A stretch of DNA of 64,000 nt from Paenarthrobacter aurescens TC1 (GCA_000014925.1 CP000474.1:1302001-1366000); one strand, 5' to 3'. Counted from the first letter of the stretch, positions 1 through 8,447 are shown. A program made the numbers and translations. The notes: a model not told the origin generated them from the letters alone.

Positions 1-92
1 TGGATGTTGTCCGAAATCGCCGACAGGTCCACGGTGACCTGCCCCGAAAGGGCTGCCGGAGCAGCCTCTTGATAGTGTGCATTACGTCTCAT
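1..92 (-). CDS. 5' end of a gene, possibly an alanine racemase-like protein (truncated by window edge)
   Basis: An open frame on the minus strand begins with ATG at 92-90 and runs off the window edge, giving about 30 residues. The last part reads VTVDLSAISDNI, which resembles the start of fold-type III PLP alanine racemases, where a short 'DLxAIxxN' strand precedes the barrel. The gene diverges from an amino-acid permease and an amine oxidase, so an amino-acid racemase would fit. No clear ribosome binding site is visible, and the start could lie further in. Only the reading frame and the short motif are seen; the family call is a guess. Confidence 0.4.
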   Translation of the reverse strand, partial: MRRNAHYQEAAPAALSGQVTVDLSAISDNI

Positions 93-105
93 GCTTGAAC
101 ACTAT
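72..105. promoter_or_regulatory. Inverted repeat between divergent genes, possible operator
   Basis: ATAGTGT at 72-78 is matched by its reverse complement ACACTAT at 99-105. The repeat lies between the truncated minus-strand gene and the permease, and its left arm overlaps the first codons of the minus-strand frame. An operator for the divergent pair is inferred; no regulator gene is adjacent in the window. Confidence 0.3.
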
Positions 106-190
106 AGGTCATTTTGCACCGTGGTGAGAGGTGGCTCACATGCCAGTCTTGTGGAGGGGAAATCGAAACTACTTTGAAGGGACGTCAAGG

Positions 191-1717
191 GTGACTGTGC
201 CTGTGAACACCAAAAACCCGGCTGCGGCCAACGGCGCCAGGCCGAGCCTGGGCGCGCAACTCCTGCGCCGCAAGCCCATTGGCCAGATGGTCAGCGAAGC
301 CGGAAGCAGTGAAAGCGGAACGCCGCTGGTCCGCAGCTTCGGGGTCCTCCAGCTGACCATGATCAGCGTCGGTGCCACGCTCGGCACCGGCATCCTGGTC
401 ATCCTGGGCGAATCCGTGCCGCTGGCGGGACCTGCCATCTGGATCTCCTTCGTCATCGCCGGCTTGGCCGCTCTGCTCTCCGCCGTGTCCTATGCCGAAA
501 TGGCTGGACTCGTTCCGGTGGCAGGTTCCAGCTACTCCTACTCCTACGCCACCATGGGCGAGGGCATGGCCTGGATCTGCGGCTGGTGCCTGGTGCTGGA
601 GTACGCGGTCTCGGTTGCAGCAGTTGCCGTGGGGGCCGGACAGTACGTCAACGAGACCTTGGCTGCCTTCGGTCAGTTCCTGCCGGACGCCGTGAGCCAG
701 CCGCCGGGGGATGGCGGCGTGGTCAACGTCCCCGCGATGATCATCGTGATTCTGGCCATGGTCCTGCTGGTCCGCGGTGCACGTGAGAGTGCGTGGATCA
801 ACACTGCAATCGTGGTGATCAAGGTGGGCATCCTGCTCTTCTTCTGCGCCGTAGCGTTCACCGCGTTCAATGCCGGTAACTTCGAGCCTCTTCTCCCGAT
901 GGGTGCCGCAGGGGTATCCGCCGCAGCGTCGAGCGTTTTCTTCTCCTACATCGGCTTCGACGCCGCCTCCACCGCGGGTGAGGAAGCCAAAAACCCCAAG
1001 CGGGATCTCCCCAGGGCCATCATGCTGTCCATGGTGATCGTCACCAGCATTTATGTCCTGGTTGCCGTCGCTGCCATTGGCGCCCGGCCTTGGGGTTGGT
1101 TTGACGGTACGGAGGCTGCTCTGGTGCAGATCCTGCATGAGATCACCGGGCAGCCCTGGATTGCGCTGGTCTTCTCCATTGGTGCAGTTCTTGCCATCGC
1201 CAGCATCGTGCTGACAGTCCTCTACGGTCAGACCCGCATCATGCTCTCCATGTCCCGCGACGGCATGATGCCCAAAGTCTTTGGACGCATTTCCCGCCGA
1301 ACCGGCACCCCTGTGGCCGGAACGCTGATCGTTGGCGTCGGCGTCGCCCTTGCCGCTGGTTTGGTCCCGCTGGGTGCTCTGGCCGACGCCACCAGCATCG
1401 GAACCCTGTTCGCGTTCGCGTTGGTCAATGTTGCAGTGATCTACCTGCGCCGCAACCGCCCCGATCTTGAGCGAAGCTTCAGGGTTCCCCTGTATCCGAT
1501 CACTCCCATCCTGGGCACGCTGATGTGTGCCTACCTGATGATCAACCTCGGTGCCGATACCTGGATCACCTTCGGTGTCTGGATGCTCGTGGGCATCGCC
1601 ATCTACTTCGGCTATGGACGCCGGAACTCCAAGGTAGCCGCGCTCAGCGAACAGGACTACCGTGAACTAACCACCAGGGCCGTGAGCCCGGAACCTGTGA
1701 AAGCAGCAAACTCATGA
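191..1717 (+). CDS. APC family amino-acid permease
   Basis: This is a cytoplasmic-membrane amino-acid/proton symporter or exchanger of the APC superfamily. About 12 hydrophobic segments are visible. The first, near residues 50-75, carries the helix-1 signature SVGATLGTGI, where the glycine-rich break binds the amino-acid backbone in this family. At 508 residues it has the normal length. I take GTG at 191 as start because GAAGGG lies about 8 bases upstream; an in-frame GTG at 131 would add 20 residues without a binding site. The stop overlaps the start of the next gene (ATGA at 1714), so the permease and the amine oxidase are probably co-transcribed and co-translated. This suggests import of the oxidase's substrate. 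The exact amino acid cannot be read from sequence. Confidence 0.85.
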   Translation: MTVPVNTKNPAAANGARPSLGAQLLRRKPIGQMVSEAGSSESGTPLVRSFGVLQLTMISVGATLGTGILVILGESVPLAGPAIWISFVIAGLAALLSAVSYAEMAGLVPVAGSSYSYSYATMGEGMAWICGWCLVLEYAVSVAAVAVGAGQYVNETLAAFGQFLPDAVSQPPGDGGVVNVPAMIIVILAMVLLVRGARESAWINTAIVVIKVGILLFFCAVAFTAFNAGNFEPLLPMGAAGVSAAASSVFFSYIGFDAASTAGEEAKNPKRDLPRAIMLSMVIVTSIYVLVAVAAIGARPWGWFDGTEAALVQILHEITGQPWIALVFSIGAVLAIASIVLTVLYGQTRIMLSMSRDGMMPKVFGRISRRTGTPVAGTLIVGVGVALAAGLVPLGALADATSIGTLFAFALVNVAVIYLRRNRPDLERSFRVPLYPITPILGTLMCAYLMINLGADTWITFGVWMLVGIAIYFGYGRRNSKVAALSEQDYRELTTRAVSPEPVKAANS

Positions 1718-3420
1718 CCATCGCCACCGAACTCCCGCTCATCGAGGAACCAGGAGCGCCCGCCGCAGCAGCCGGCGCACCGATCACCATGCTGAACCCG
1801 GACTTCCCGTTCAGCTACGACCATTACCTGGCGCACCCGGACGGGTTGGGCTCAGTCCCCGAGGAGCTCTACGGCACCGAGGTGGCCATCATCGGCGCCG
1901 GGCTGTCCGGCCTGGTCACTGCGTATGAACTCATGAAGCTTGGCCTCAAACCCGTCATCTACGAGGCCGACCAGATCGGTGGACGTCTCCGGACTGCGAG
2001 CTTCCCGTCCGCGCCCGGCGTTGTGGCGGACCTCGGCGGCATGCGCTTCCCGGTTTCCGGGAAGGCTTTCTACCACTACGTGGACCTCCTTGGCTTGGAC
2101 ACCAACGATTTCCCCAATCCCATGGCGCCGGCAACTTCTTCCACGGTCATTGAACTTGCGGGTAAGAAGCACTACGCCACCACTGCTGACGAGCTGCCGG
2201 AGTTCTTCCTCGAAGTAGCTGACGCTTGGAAAGCCGCAGTGAATGACGGCGCTGCTTTCGCCGAGATGCGGGAAGCCATCAAGGCCCGCGACACCAAGCG
2301 GATCAAAGAACTCTGGAACGCCCTCCTGCCGGAACTCGACGAGCAAACCTTCTACGGCTTCATCGCCGCCAGCAAGTCCTTCAAGGATGCCGGGTTCGCT
2401 CACCGTGAAGCATTCGGGCAAGTGGGCTTCGGCACCGGTGGTTGGGATACCGACTTCCCCAACTCCATCCTCGAAATCCTCCGCGTGGTCTACACCGACG
2501 CCGACGACCAGCACCGCTCCATTAAGGGAGGAGCGCAAAGGCTCCCCGAGGCACTCTGGAACCACGCGCCGTCGGGCCTTAAGTACTGGCCGGAAGGCAC
2601 CTCGCTCGCGTCCCTGCACTCCGGTTCGCCGCGAGGAGCCGTGGACAACATCCGCCGGGCGGAGAACGGCGACCTCCTGGTCCGCGAGAACTGGGGGCGC
2701 GAGGCCACGTACCAAGCCGTGGTGACCACCTGCCAGTCCTGGCTGCTGTCCACGCGCATCCACACCGAGGAAGCGCTGTTCCCAGCCGAGTTGTGGACCG
2801 CGATCGAGCGCTCGCACTACATGCAGTCGTCCAAGACCTTCGTGATGGTGGACCGGCCGTTCTGGAAGGACATCGATCCCGAGACCGGCCGCGAGGTCTT
2901 GTCCATGACCCTCACCGACCGCCTCAACCGGGCAACGTACTTGCTCGACGACGGCCCGGACAAGCCCGCTGTCATCCTCCTGTCCTACACATGGAACGAC
3001 GACGCCCTGAAATGGCTAGCGCTCACCGCCGAGGAACGCGTGAAGCTCATGCTGCACTCCTTGGAGCAGATCTACCCGGGCGTGGACATTTCAAGCCACA
3101 TCATCGGGCAGCCGATCACGGTGTCCTGGGAAGCGGACCCCAACTTCATGGGCGCGTTCAAGGCCAACCTGCCCGGACACTACCGGTACCAGCAGCGCTT
3201 GTTCACGCACTTCAAGCAGGATCAGCTGGCGGAGCACCAGCGCGGAATCTTCCTCGCGGGGGACGATGTGTCCTTCACCGCCGGATGGGCTGAGGGTGCC
3301 GTGACCACGGGCCTGAACGCCGTGTGGGGAGTGGTGAACCACCTGGGTGGCGCATCCGCTGCCGGCAACCCGGGTCCGGGTGACCTGCTGGATGAGCTCG
3401 GCCCGATCTCCCTGGACTGA
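1714..3420 (+). CDS. Flavin monoamine oxidase / L-amino-acid oxidase family protein
   Basis: This FAD enzyme of the amine-oxidase superfamily oxidises an amine or amino acid, releasing ammonia and hydrogen peroxide or, in the monooxygenase branch, an amide. The dinucleotide-binding motif GAGLSG sits at residues 61-66, followed by an acidic residue in EADQIGGRL that would bind the FAD ribose. The C-terminal flavin-contact motif is GIFLAGDDVSFTAGWAEGA. About 55 residues precede the first strand, as in bacterial tryptophan 2-monooxygenase-like and tyrosine-oxidase-like enzymes; 568 residues also fits that group rather than short monoamine oxidases. The start codon overlaps the permease stop by four bases. 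No signal peptide is seen, so it is probably cytosolic. Substrate is unknown; an aromatic amino acid is the best guess from length. Confidence 0.8.
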   Translation: MTIATELPLIEEPGAPAAAAGAPITMLNPDFPFSYDHYLAHPDGLGSVPEELYGTEVAIIGAGLSGLVTAYELMKLGLKPVIYEADQIGGRLRTASFPSAPGVVADLGGMRFPVSGKAFYHYVDLLGLDTNDFPNPMAPATSSTVIELAGKKHYATTADELPEFFLEVADAWKAAVNDGAAFAEMREAIKARDTKRIKELWNALLPELDEQTFYGFIAASKSFKDAGFAHREAFGQVGFGTGGWDTDFPNSILEILRVVYTDADDQHRSIKGGAQRLPEALWNHAPSGLKYWPEGTSLASLHSGSPRGAVDNIRRAENGDLLVRENWGREATYQAVVTTCQSWLLSTRIHTEEALFPAELWTAIERSHYMQSSKTFVMVDRPFWKDIDPETGREVLSMTLTDRLNRATYLLDDGPDKPAVILLSYTWNDDALKWLALTAEERVKLMLHSLEQIYPGVDISSHIIGQPITVSWEADPNFMGAFKANLPGHYRYQQRLFTHFKQDQLAEHQRGIFLAGDDVSFTAGWAEGAVTTGLNAVWGVVNHLGGASAAGNPGPGDLLDELGPISLD

Positions 3421-3438
3421 TCTTCTCCCAACCACGTT

Positions 3439-3501
3439 GCGAGGCCCGCTCTGCACCCTAAACCCTCAGGGAGGCGGTGGGGATGCAGGGCAGGGCCTCG
3501 C
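3439..3501. terminator. Long imperfect hairpin between convergent genes
   Basis: The left arm starts GCGAGGCCCGCTCTGCA at 3439 and the right arm ends TGCAGGGCAGGGCCTCGC at 3501. It lies between the oxidase stop and the stop of the convergent membrane-protein gene. There is no U-run, so it may serve as a bidirectional terminator or be a REP-like repeat. It shares the outer GCGAGGCC with the hairpin at 4675. Confidence 0.6.
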
Positions 3502-3531
3502 ATTCGTATTTATCCACGAAGGGATGTTCGC

Positions 3532-4245
3532 CTAGCTGAGGGCTAAGGCGAGGCCAAACATGGCCAGCGCGAATATCGGGAAAAGCCAGTTGGTGACCAG
3601 CACGCCAATCTTCTTCCGCGCTCCGGTGTTCGGCTTCGTGTCGGCGGTTGGGTCGATAATGTCGTCGTTATCCGGGCCAAGGTGCCTCATCGTGTTGACG
3701 ATGGAGAGAAGAACCATGATGGCGGCGCTGCCCATGAGCCAGGGGAGAGGGTTCAATTCCAGCCATGCATCCGCCCGGCTGGTCGGCGCTACTACTCCGG
3801 AGGCAAGCCCTGACGCTACGCAAATGACAACAAGGCCTACGAGCACCCAGTGGCGCCGGACCGCTGCGGTGAGATAGAGCGGCAGGAGTGCAATGACTAC
3901 GAGCGGCGTCGCAACAAGAGCTGCCTGTACCGGCGAAATCAGCATTGGCTCGGAGCGGGCCCATGGCACCACGGCCTGGTTGAAAAGCAAAAAGGCCAAG
4001 AGGCCCAGCATGGATGGCCAGAGTGCCTTCCTTACCCATTCAAACTTCGGCGCACGTGGAAGTTCGAGCTCGGCCGCATAGCTGCGTGCTGGCCCGAACG
4101 CTTCCTCAGCCTGTTGGTCGGTGTCTCTGAGGAGTTCCCGGACGCTTGCCACGGTGTCACCGATTGCATCCCCATGTACCTGGCGGAGTCGAAGTTCCAG
4201 GACGAGTTCGTCAAACCATTTCTTGTTGGCGGTTTCCTGCATCAT
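3532..4245 (-). CDS. Membrane protein paired with a PadR regulator (function unknown)
   Basis: This 237-residue protein has a soluble N-terminal part of about 70 residues with an acidic helical character, then five or so hydrophobic segments (near residues 75-95, 105-125, 130-150, 165-185 and 215-235). I do not recognise a named family with certainty. The layout resembles the DUF1700/DUF1129-type membrane proteins that commonly sit directly downstream of PadR genes. Its start overlaps the padR stop by four bases (4242-4245), so translation is coupled. In similar pairs the membrane protein is thought to modulate or respond to the same signal as the regulator; here that is inference from gene order only. 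Confidence 0.6.
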   Translation of the reverse strand: MMQETANKKWFDELVLELRLRQVHGDAIGDTVASVRELLRDTDQQAEEAFGPARSYAAELELPRAPKFEWVRKALWPSMLGLLAFLLFNQAVVPWARSEPMLISPVQAALVATPLVVIALLPLYLTAAVRRHWVLVGLVVICVASGLASGVVAPTSRADAWLELNPLPWLMGSAAIMVLLSIVNTMRHLGPDNDDIIDPTADTKPNTGARKKIGVLVTNWLFPIFALAMFGLALALS

Positions 4246-4625
4246 GTAGTGGTCTCCTTCGTGTCCTGCCCGTCGAGGTATCGCTTGCTGAGCTCGGTGA
4301 ATCGCAGCCAGTCCGCGCTGAGCCGTTTCACTTCGGTGCGCCCGCGGTCAGTCAGGGCAAAGTACTTTCGGCCCGGTCCGCCGTCCCCTGCCCGCCATTC
4401 GGTGGTGACCAGGCCAGCGGCCTCATAACGGGTGAGGAGCGGGTAGAGAGTGCCGCCCTTGATGGTGCCGAACCCGTGGCGCTCAAGTTCACTGATGATC
4501 GCGTAACCGTAGGAGGGGCCAGCGGAGAGGGCATGAAGCGAGAGGAAGCCCAGCGTCGCACGCAGCCAATCACTTGGCCAGTCAGCGCCTTCCGACGTCG
4601 GCGGACCTGGATGGGAAACTGTCAT
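4242..4625 (-). CDS. PadR family transcriptional regulator
   Basis: A 127-residue winged-helix repressor of the PadR family. Family features visible are the segment GPSYGYAIISELERHGFG (helix 1-2), GTLYPLLTRYEAAGLV (recognition helix, with the typical GTLYPLL) and GRKYFALTDRGR (wing). A short C-terminal dimerisation helix follows, as in subfamily 2. It overlaps the downstream membrane-protein gene by four bases. The start codon is immediately preceded by a near-palindromic TGAC...GTCA sequence, which suggests autoregulation. No conventional ribosome binding site is seen ahead of the ATG at 4625. Confidence 0.88.
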   Translation of the reverse strand: MTVSHPGPPTSEGADWPSDWLRATLGFLSLHALSAGPSYGYAIISELERHGFGTIKGGTLYPLLTRYEAAGLVTTEWRAGDGGPGRKYFALTDRGRTEVKRLSADWLRFTELSKRYLDGQDTKETTT

Positions 4626-4638
4626 GACTATATTGTCA
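4625..4638. promoter_or_regulatory. Palindrome at the padR start, likely PadR operator
   Basis: TGACTATATTGTCA is an almost perfect inverted repeat: TGACTATATT and its mirror differ only at the central positions. It begins on the first base of the padR start codon. PadR proteins usually bind AT-rich dyads at their own promoters, so autorepression is a reasonable inference. Confidence 0.5.
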
Positions 4639-4674
4639 CTCTAAGTAGTTAGCCTGTAAAGCCATTGGTATGCA

Positions 4675-4728
4675 GCGAGGCCTGCCCTTCGACCGAACGC
4701 TCAGGTTCGGTCGAAGGGCAGGCCTCGC
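4675..4728. terminator. Perfect 24-bp-stem hairpin
   Basis: Arms at 4675-4698 and 4705-4728 are perfectly complementary over 24 bases with a six-base loop GCTCAG. It lies 9 bases beyond the stop of the carbonic-anhydrase-like gene (minus strand) and upstream of padR. There is no U-run on either side. It is most likely a terminator or a REP-like element. Confidence 0.7.
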
Positions 4729-4736
4729 GATTTGCG

Positions 4737-5258
4737 TCAGTTTGTGTGCATCTCCCTGTGCGCCGCAGCGAGCTCCTTGTAGTGGGCCGCGTTGTGCTTG
4801 ACACCCTCAAACTCTTCATCGGTAAGTTCGCGGCGGACCTTCGCGGGAACACCGGCAACGAGGGAGCGCGGGGGAATGACCGTGCCCTCCAGAACCACTG
4901 CGCCGGCAGCGATGAGCGAACCCGATCCAACTACTGCGCCGTTGAGGATGGTGGCGCTCATGCCGATCAGGCAGTCGTCCTCTATGGTGCAGCCGTGGAC
5001 CACTGCGCTGTGACCCACGGAGACGCGCTCGCCGACGGTGCACGGGAAGCCGGGGTCGGCGTGGAGGACTACGTTGTCCTGGAGGTTGGACCCTGCACCC
5101 ACGCTGATCGCGGCCGTATCTGCGCGGACGGAGACGCCGTAGAAAGCACTGGAGTCCTCGGCCAACGTGGCCTTGCCAATGATTGATGCCGTGGGTGCCA
5201 CGAAGGCGGTGTCATGGATGGCCGGAGTATCCCCGGCGAAAGTGTAAGAAGGAGCCAT
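4737..5258 (-). CDS. Gamma carbonic anhydrase family protein (left-handed beta-helix hexapeptide protein)
   Basis: A 173-residue protein of the gamma-carbonic-anhydrase/PaaY/YrdA group. Hexapeptide repeats of the form [LIV]GxGxx run from about residue 15 to 135, which fold as a left-handed beta helix and trimerise. The three zinc-binding histidines of the family are present at His66 (VVLHAD), His83 (VGHSAV) and His88 (VVHGC). A C-terminal helix follows. A TAAGCT box lies seven bases before the ATG and no binding site is seen, so the mRNA may be leaderless. True carbonic anhydrase activity is proven for only some members; the family also includes acyl-CoA-thioesterase-like proteins, so the catalytic role is uncertain. 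Confidence 0.85.
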   Translation of the reverse strand: MAPSYTFAGDTPAIHDTAFVAPTASIIGKATLAEDSSAFYGVSVRADTAAISVGAGSNLQDNVVLHADPGFPCTVGERVSVGHSAVVHGCTIEDDCLIGMSATILNGAVVGSGSLIAAGAVVLEGTVIPPRSLVAGVPAKVRRELTDEEFEGVKHNAAHYKELAAAHREMHTN

Positions 5259-5286
5259 GGAGCCCAGCTTAGTTCCCCATCAGGCG

Positions 5287-5328
5287 GCACTTCAGGCCGA
5301 TATGCCGCCCCAAAACGGCCTGAAGTGC
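5287..5328. terminator. Hairpin with 13-bp arms, repeat-family member
   Basis: GCACTTCAGGCCG at 5287-5299 pairs with CGGCCTGAAGTGC at 5316-5328. It lies just downstream of the methyltransferase (minus strand) and upstream of the next minus-strand gene. The flanking CGACTCAGTTGGG resembles the hairpin after the M20 gene near 32390, suggesting a dispersed repeat. Confidence 0.6.
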
Positions 5329-5331
5329 GAC

Positions 5332-5997
5332 TCAGTTGGGCAACGGGGTGCGGAGGACCAGGAACTGGTAGTGCTGATTCCACTGACCCGCGCCGGGGCC
5401 GGACTCCACGCCCACACCTTCCGGCCAGGTCCGGAAGTGTTCCAACGCACCGTGTTCGCCAAAAATCCGCTGCACGGTTTCGTCGCTACGGCGGCTGAAG
5501 AACCGTCGCGGCTCCTCGAGGTCCTCCGGGTTGAGGACTTCGTCGTCCTCACCTGACCAAAGCCCGACGGCGATTGGCGCACCAGGTGCGGTGACCCGCA
5601 CCAGTTCGCGGACGACGTCGTGAATTCGGCTGTTGGGAACATGAAGGAGAGTGCTCATGGTCCACGCCGCAGAGAACACAGAAGAGGCAAAAGGCAGGTC
5701 CCGCCCGCTGGCCACCGAGGCGTCGAGCCCGGCCGAGCGCGCCAAATGAACGCTTTCCGGGGACAGGTCAACACCGGTGTAATGCAGCCCTGCGCGGACG
5801 AACTCCACGCCCTCCACCCCGGTTCCACACCCGAGTTCCAGCAATGAGTGCCGGTGCTCGGACTTCAACAGCCGGATGAACCATTCCCTGCATTCAACCC
5901 GATGCGGCGTCAATGCCCGGGTGTTCCGGACGGGAGCATGGCGGTCGTAGTAAACCGCCAGGTCAGCTTCATGGTTGGCCTCGGGAATGCCGTGCAT
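5332..5997 (-). CDS. Class I SAM-dependent methyltransferase
   Basis: A 221-residue Rossmann-fold methyltransferase. Motif I is LLELGCGTGVEGVEF (about residues 52-66), which binds S-adenosylmethionine; the acidic end of strand 2 is in YTGVDLSPES; motif IV region LPFASSVFSAAWTMSTLLHV resembles the Methyltransf_11 group. The acceptor is unknown. The window context (carbonic-anhydrase-like protein downstream, purU upstream) gives no substrate. TATGCT lies six bases before the ATG at 5997 with no binding site, so it is likely read from a leaderless transcript. Confidence 0.8.
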   Translation of the reverse strand: MHGIPEANHEADLAVYYDRHAPVRNTRALTPHRVECREWFIRLLKSEHRHSLLELGCGTGVEGVEFVRAGLHYTGVDLSPESVHLARSAGLDASVASGRDLPFASSVFSAAWTMSTLLHVPNSRIHDVVRELVRVTAPGAPIAVGLWSGEDDEVLNPEDLEEPRRFFSRRSDETVQRIFGEHGALEHFRTWPEGVGVESGPGAGQWNQHYQFLVLRTPLPN

Positions 5998-6018
5998 ACC
6001 CTCAGCATAGGAGCGGCG

Positions 6019-6870
6019 TTAGTTGAACACCACGGTCCGGGTGCCGTCGAGCAGCACGCGGTGTTCGGCATGCCACTGGACTGCTTGGGCCAGCGTACGG
6101 CCTTCGACGTCGCGGCCCATCTGCACGAACTGGGCAGCCGTGCGTGCGTGGTCAACGCGGATGACTTCCTGCTCGATGATCGGACCCTCGTCGAGGTCGG
6201 CCGTCACGTAGTGGGCAGTGGCGCCGATGATCTTCACACCGCGGGCGTGGGCCTGGTGGTACGGCTTGGCACCCTTGAACGAGGGAAGGAAAGAGTGGTG
6301 GATGTTGATGGCCTTGCCGTTCAACTCCGTGCAGAGATCGTTGGAGAGGACCTGCATGTAACGGGCCAGGACCGTCAGTTCGACGTCGTGTTCGGCGATC
6401 AGCTTCAGCAGCTCCGCCTCGGCCTGGGGCTTGGTTTCCGGCGTCACGGGGATGTGGTGGAACGGGATTCCGTAGAACTCCGCCAACGACTCGAGGTCGC
6501 GGTGGTTGGACACGATGGCCGGAACGTCGATGGGCAAGGTGCCGGTGCGCTGCTGGAACAGGAGGTCGTTGAGGCAGTGCGCGTCCTTGGAGCACAGGAT
6601 GATGGTGCGGACCTTCTGGCCGACGGGGTTGATCTGCCAAGTCATGCCAAAGGATTCCGCCACCGGACGCAGGGCAGCGGCCAGTTCGTCTTGGGAGGAC
6701 GCAGTGGTTGCCTCCACGCGCATGAAGAAGTTGCCGGTGGTGGGACTTCCGTATTGTTGCGAATCGGCGATATTGCACCCGGCGTCAAGAAGTGCGCCGG
6801 CGACAGCGTGCACGATGCCGGGGCGGTCGGGGCAGGAGAGGGTCACAACAAAAGCGGTGGAGTCAGTCAC
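6019..6870 (-). CDS. purU: Formyltetrahydrofolate deformylase
   Basis: PurU hydrolyses 10-formyl-THF to formate and THF, balancing the one-carbon pool and supplying formate for purine synthesis. The 283-residue protein has an N-terminal ACT domain (about residues 5-80, FVVTLSCPDRPGIVHAVAG) and a C-terminal formyltransferase-fold domain. The catalytic Asn-His-Asp set is visible as Asn189 and His191 (INIHHSFLPSFKG) and Asp227 (TADLDEGPI). I choose the GTG at 6870: it matches family length, begins right before the ACT domain and has TAGGCT seven bases upstream (leaderless pattern). An in-frame start at 6954 would run through the opposing riboswitch. It diverges from glyA-folD, which act on the same folate pool. 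Confidence 0.93.
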   Translation of the reverse strand: MTDSTAFVVTLSCPDRPGIVHAVAGALLDAGCNIADSQQYGSPTTGNFFMRVEATTASSQDELAAALRPVAESFGMTWQINPVGQKVRTIILCSKDAHCLNDLLFQQRTGTLPIDVPAIVSNHRDLESLAEFYGIPFHHIPVTPETKPQAEAELLKLIAEHDVELTVLARYMQVLSNDLCTELNGKAINIHHSFLPSFKGAKPYHQAHARGVKIIGATAHYVTADLDEGPIIEQEVIRVDHARTAAQFVQMGRDVEGRTLAQAVQWHAEHRVLLDGTRTVVFN

Positions 6871-6908
6871 ACGGACAAGCCTACCGGTGCTGCCTTGTTG
6901 TACTGTTA

Positions 6909-6990
6909 ATGGGTCGCAACTGGCGTTGGGTGGACTACCACCAGGGAGCGGCAATCACGAAGACCACGGATCGTACGCCTGGGCCGAGGG
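6909..6990 (+). ncRNA. ZTP riboswitch (pfl motif) upstream of glyA
   Basis: The leader contains the conserved pieces of the pfl/ZTP aptamer in order: GGGTCGCAACTGGCG (6911-6925), a P2 hairpin GGTGG-ACTA-CCACC (about 6929-6942), GGGAGCGGCAATC after it, a variable region, and the 3' piece CGCCTGGGC (about 6977-6985), which closes the pseudoknot with CTGGCG. ZTP riboswitches sense ZMP/ZTP, which accumulate when 10-formyl-THF is short, and activate folate and purine genes. A TACTGT box at 6901-6906 would place the RNA start near 6913. Downstream, the Shine-Dalgarno lies in the self-complementary GGAGATCTCC next to the GTG start. The expression platform is not resolved by eye. Confidence 0.88.
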
Positions 6991-7107
6991 TCATGTCTTA
7001 CCGTCGCACGCACGTGACCGATGCCTCCTGTCATCAAGGGGACGCGGGAATGCTGCTGCCGGTAGCCTGACCTGTAGCACCACCCGTTCCCTAGCCAGGA
7101 GATCTCC

Positions 7108-8400
7108 GTGACTACCACCACTTCAGCGTCTGTCAGCAACCAGTCGCTCGCCGATCTCGATCCTGAGATCGCAGCAGTCCTCAACCAGGAACTTGGCCGC
7201 CAGCGCGGCACCCTGGAAATGATTGCGTCCGAAAACTTCGCCCCCCGCGCCGTGATGGAAGCCCAGGGCTCCGTCCTGACCAACAAGTACGCCGAGGGCT
7301 ACCCGGGCCGCCGCTACTACGGCGGTTGTGAATACGTCGACGTCGCTGAGCAGCTCGCCATCGACCGCGTCAAGGAACTCTTCGGCGCCGAGTACGCCAA
7401 CGTCCAGCCCCACTCCGGTGCCCAGGCAAACGCTGCAGCGCTCTCGGCCATGATCACCCCGGGCGACAAGATCCTCGGCCTGTCCCTGGCACACGGCGGA
7501 CACCTGACCCACGGCATGAAGCTCAACTTCTCCGGCAAGCTCTACAACGTAGCGGCTTACCAGGTTGAAGAAGACAACTTCCGCATCGACATGGACAAGC
7601 TCCGTGAGCAGGCCATCGCCGAGAAGCCGCAGGTCATCATCGCCGGCTGGTCCGCGTACCCGCGCCACCTCGACTTCGCTGCCTTCCGCTCCATCGCTGA
7701 TGAGGTGGGCGCGCTCCTCTGGACGGACATGGCCCACTTCGCAGGCCTCGTTGCAGCAGGACTGCACCCGAGCCCCGTACCGCACTCCGACGTCGTCACC
7801 TCCACGGTCCACAAGACCCTGGCCGGCCCCCGTTCCGGTGTGATCCTTGGCAAGCAGGAGTGGGCCAAGAAGCTCAACTCCAGCGTCTTCCCGGGCCAGC
7901 AGGGCGGGCCGCTCATGCACGTGATCGCCGCCAAGGCTGTTGCTTTCAAGATCGCCGGCGGCGAAGAGTTCAAGGAGCGCCAGGAGCGCGTCCTCGAGGG
8001 TGCCAGGATCATCGCTGACCGCCTGAACCAGTCCGATGTTGCCGAGGCCGGCGTCTCTGTCCTCACCGGCGGTACCGACGTTCACCTGGTCCTGGTGGAC
8101 CTGCGCAACTCGCAGCTGGACGGTCAGCAGGCAGAAGACCTCCTGCACTCGGTGGGCATCACCGTGAACCGCAACGCTGTTCCGTTCGACCCCCGCCCGC
8201 CGATGGTCACCTCCGGCCTCCGCATCGGCACCCCTGCCCTGGCTACCCGCGGATTCGGTGCAACCGAGTTCACCGAGGTTGCCGAGATCATCGCTACGGC
8301 GCTCAAGGCAGGTTCCTCAGCCGACGTCGAAAGCCTCCAGGCCCGCGTCGACAAACTGGCCGCTGACTTCCCGCTGTACCCGCAGCACGAGCAGTGGTAA
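7108..8400 (+). CDS. glyA: Serine hydroxymethyltransferase
   Basis: GlyA interconverts serine plus THF with glycine plus 5,10-methylene-THF, the main entry of one-carbon units. The 430-residue protein has the expected length and PLP fold. Visible motifs include [25 protein letters not shown] (folate/substrate region), [11 protein letters not shown] and the PLP-lysine segment [14 protein letters not shown]. The start GTG at 7108 follows AGGAG with suitable spacing. Expression is probably controlled by the ZTP riboswitch immediately upstream. folD follows 149 bases downstream behind a hairpin that may be a partial terminator. Confidence 0.96.
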   Translation: MTTTTSASVSNQSLADLDPEIAAVLNQELGRQRGTLEMIASENFAPRAVMEAQGSVLTNKYAEGYPGRRYYGGCEYVDVAEQLAIDRVKELFGAEYANVQPHSGAQANAAALSAMITPGDKILGLSLAHGGHLTHGMKLNFSGKLYNVAAYQVEEDNFRIDMDKLREQAIAEKPQVIIAGWSAYPRHLDFAAFRSIADEVGALLWTDMAHFAGLVAAGLHPSPVPHSDVVTSTVHKTLAGPRSGVILGKQEWAKKLNSSVFPGQQGGPLMHVIAAKAVAFKIAGGEEFKERQERVLEGARIIADRLNQSDVAEAGVSVLTGGTDVHLVLVDLRNSQLDGQQAEDLLHSVGITVNRNAVPFDPRPPMVTSGLRIGTPALATRGFGATEFTEVAEIIATALKAGSSADVESLQARVDKLAADFPLYPQHEQW

Positions 8401-8447
8401 CCCACGCTCCCGCGGATCAACAAGCAATACCCGGTCATTGAACCGGA

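Noticed and set aside
185..1138. 317-codon minus-strand frame opposite the permease
   Set aside because: It is very rich in His, Gly, Asp and Gln, with no membrane or domain pattern, as expected for the complement of a membrane-protein gene.
6871..6954. Upstream extension of purU
   Set aside because: It would read through the opposing ZTP riboswitch and adds sequence unlike the ACT domain. GTG 6870 has the leaderless promoter pattern.
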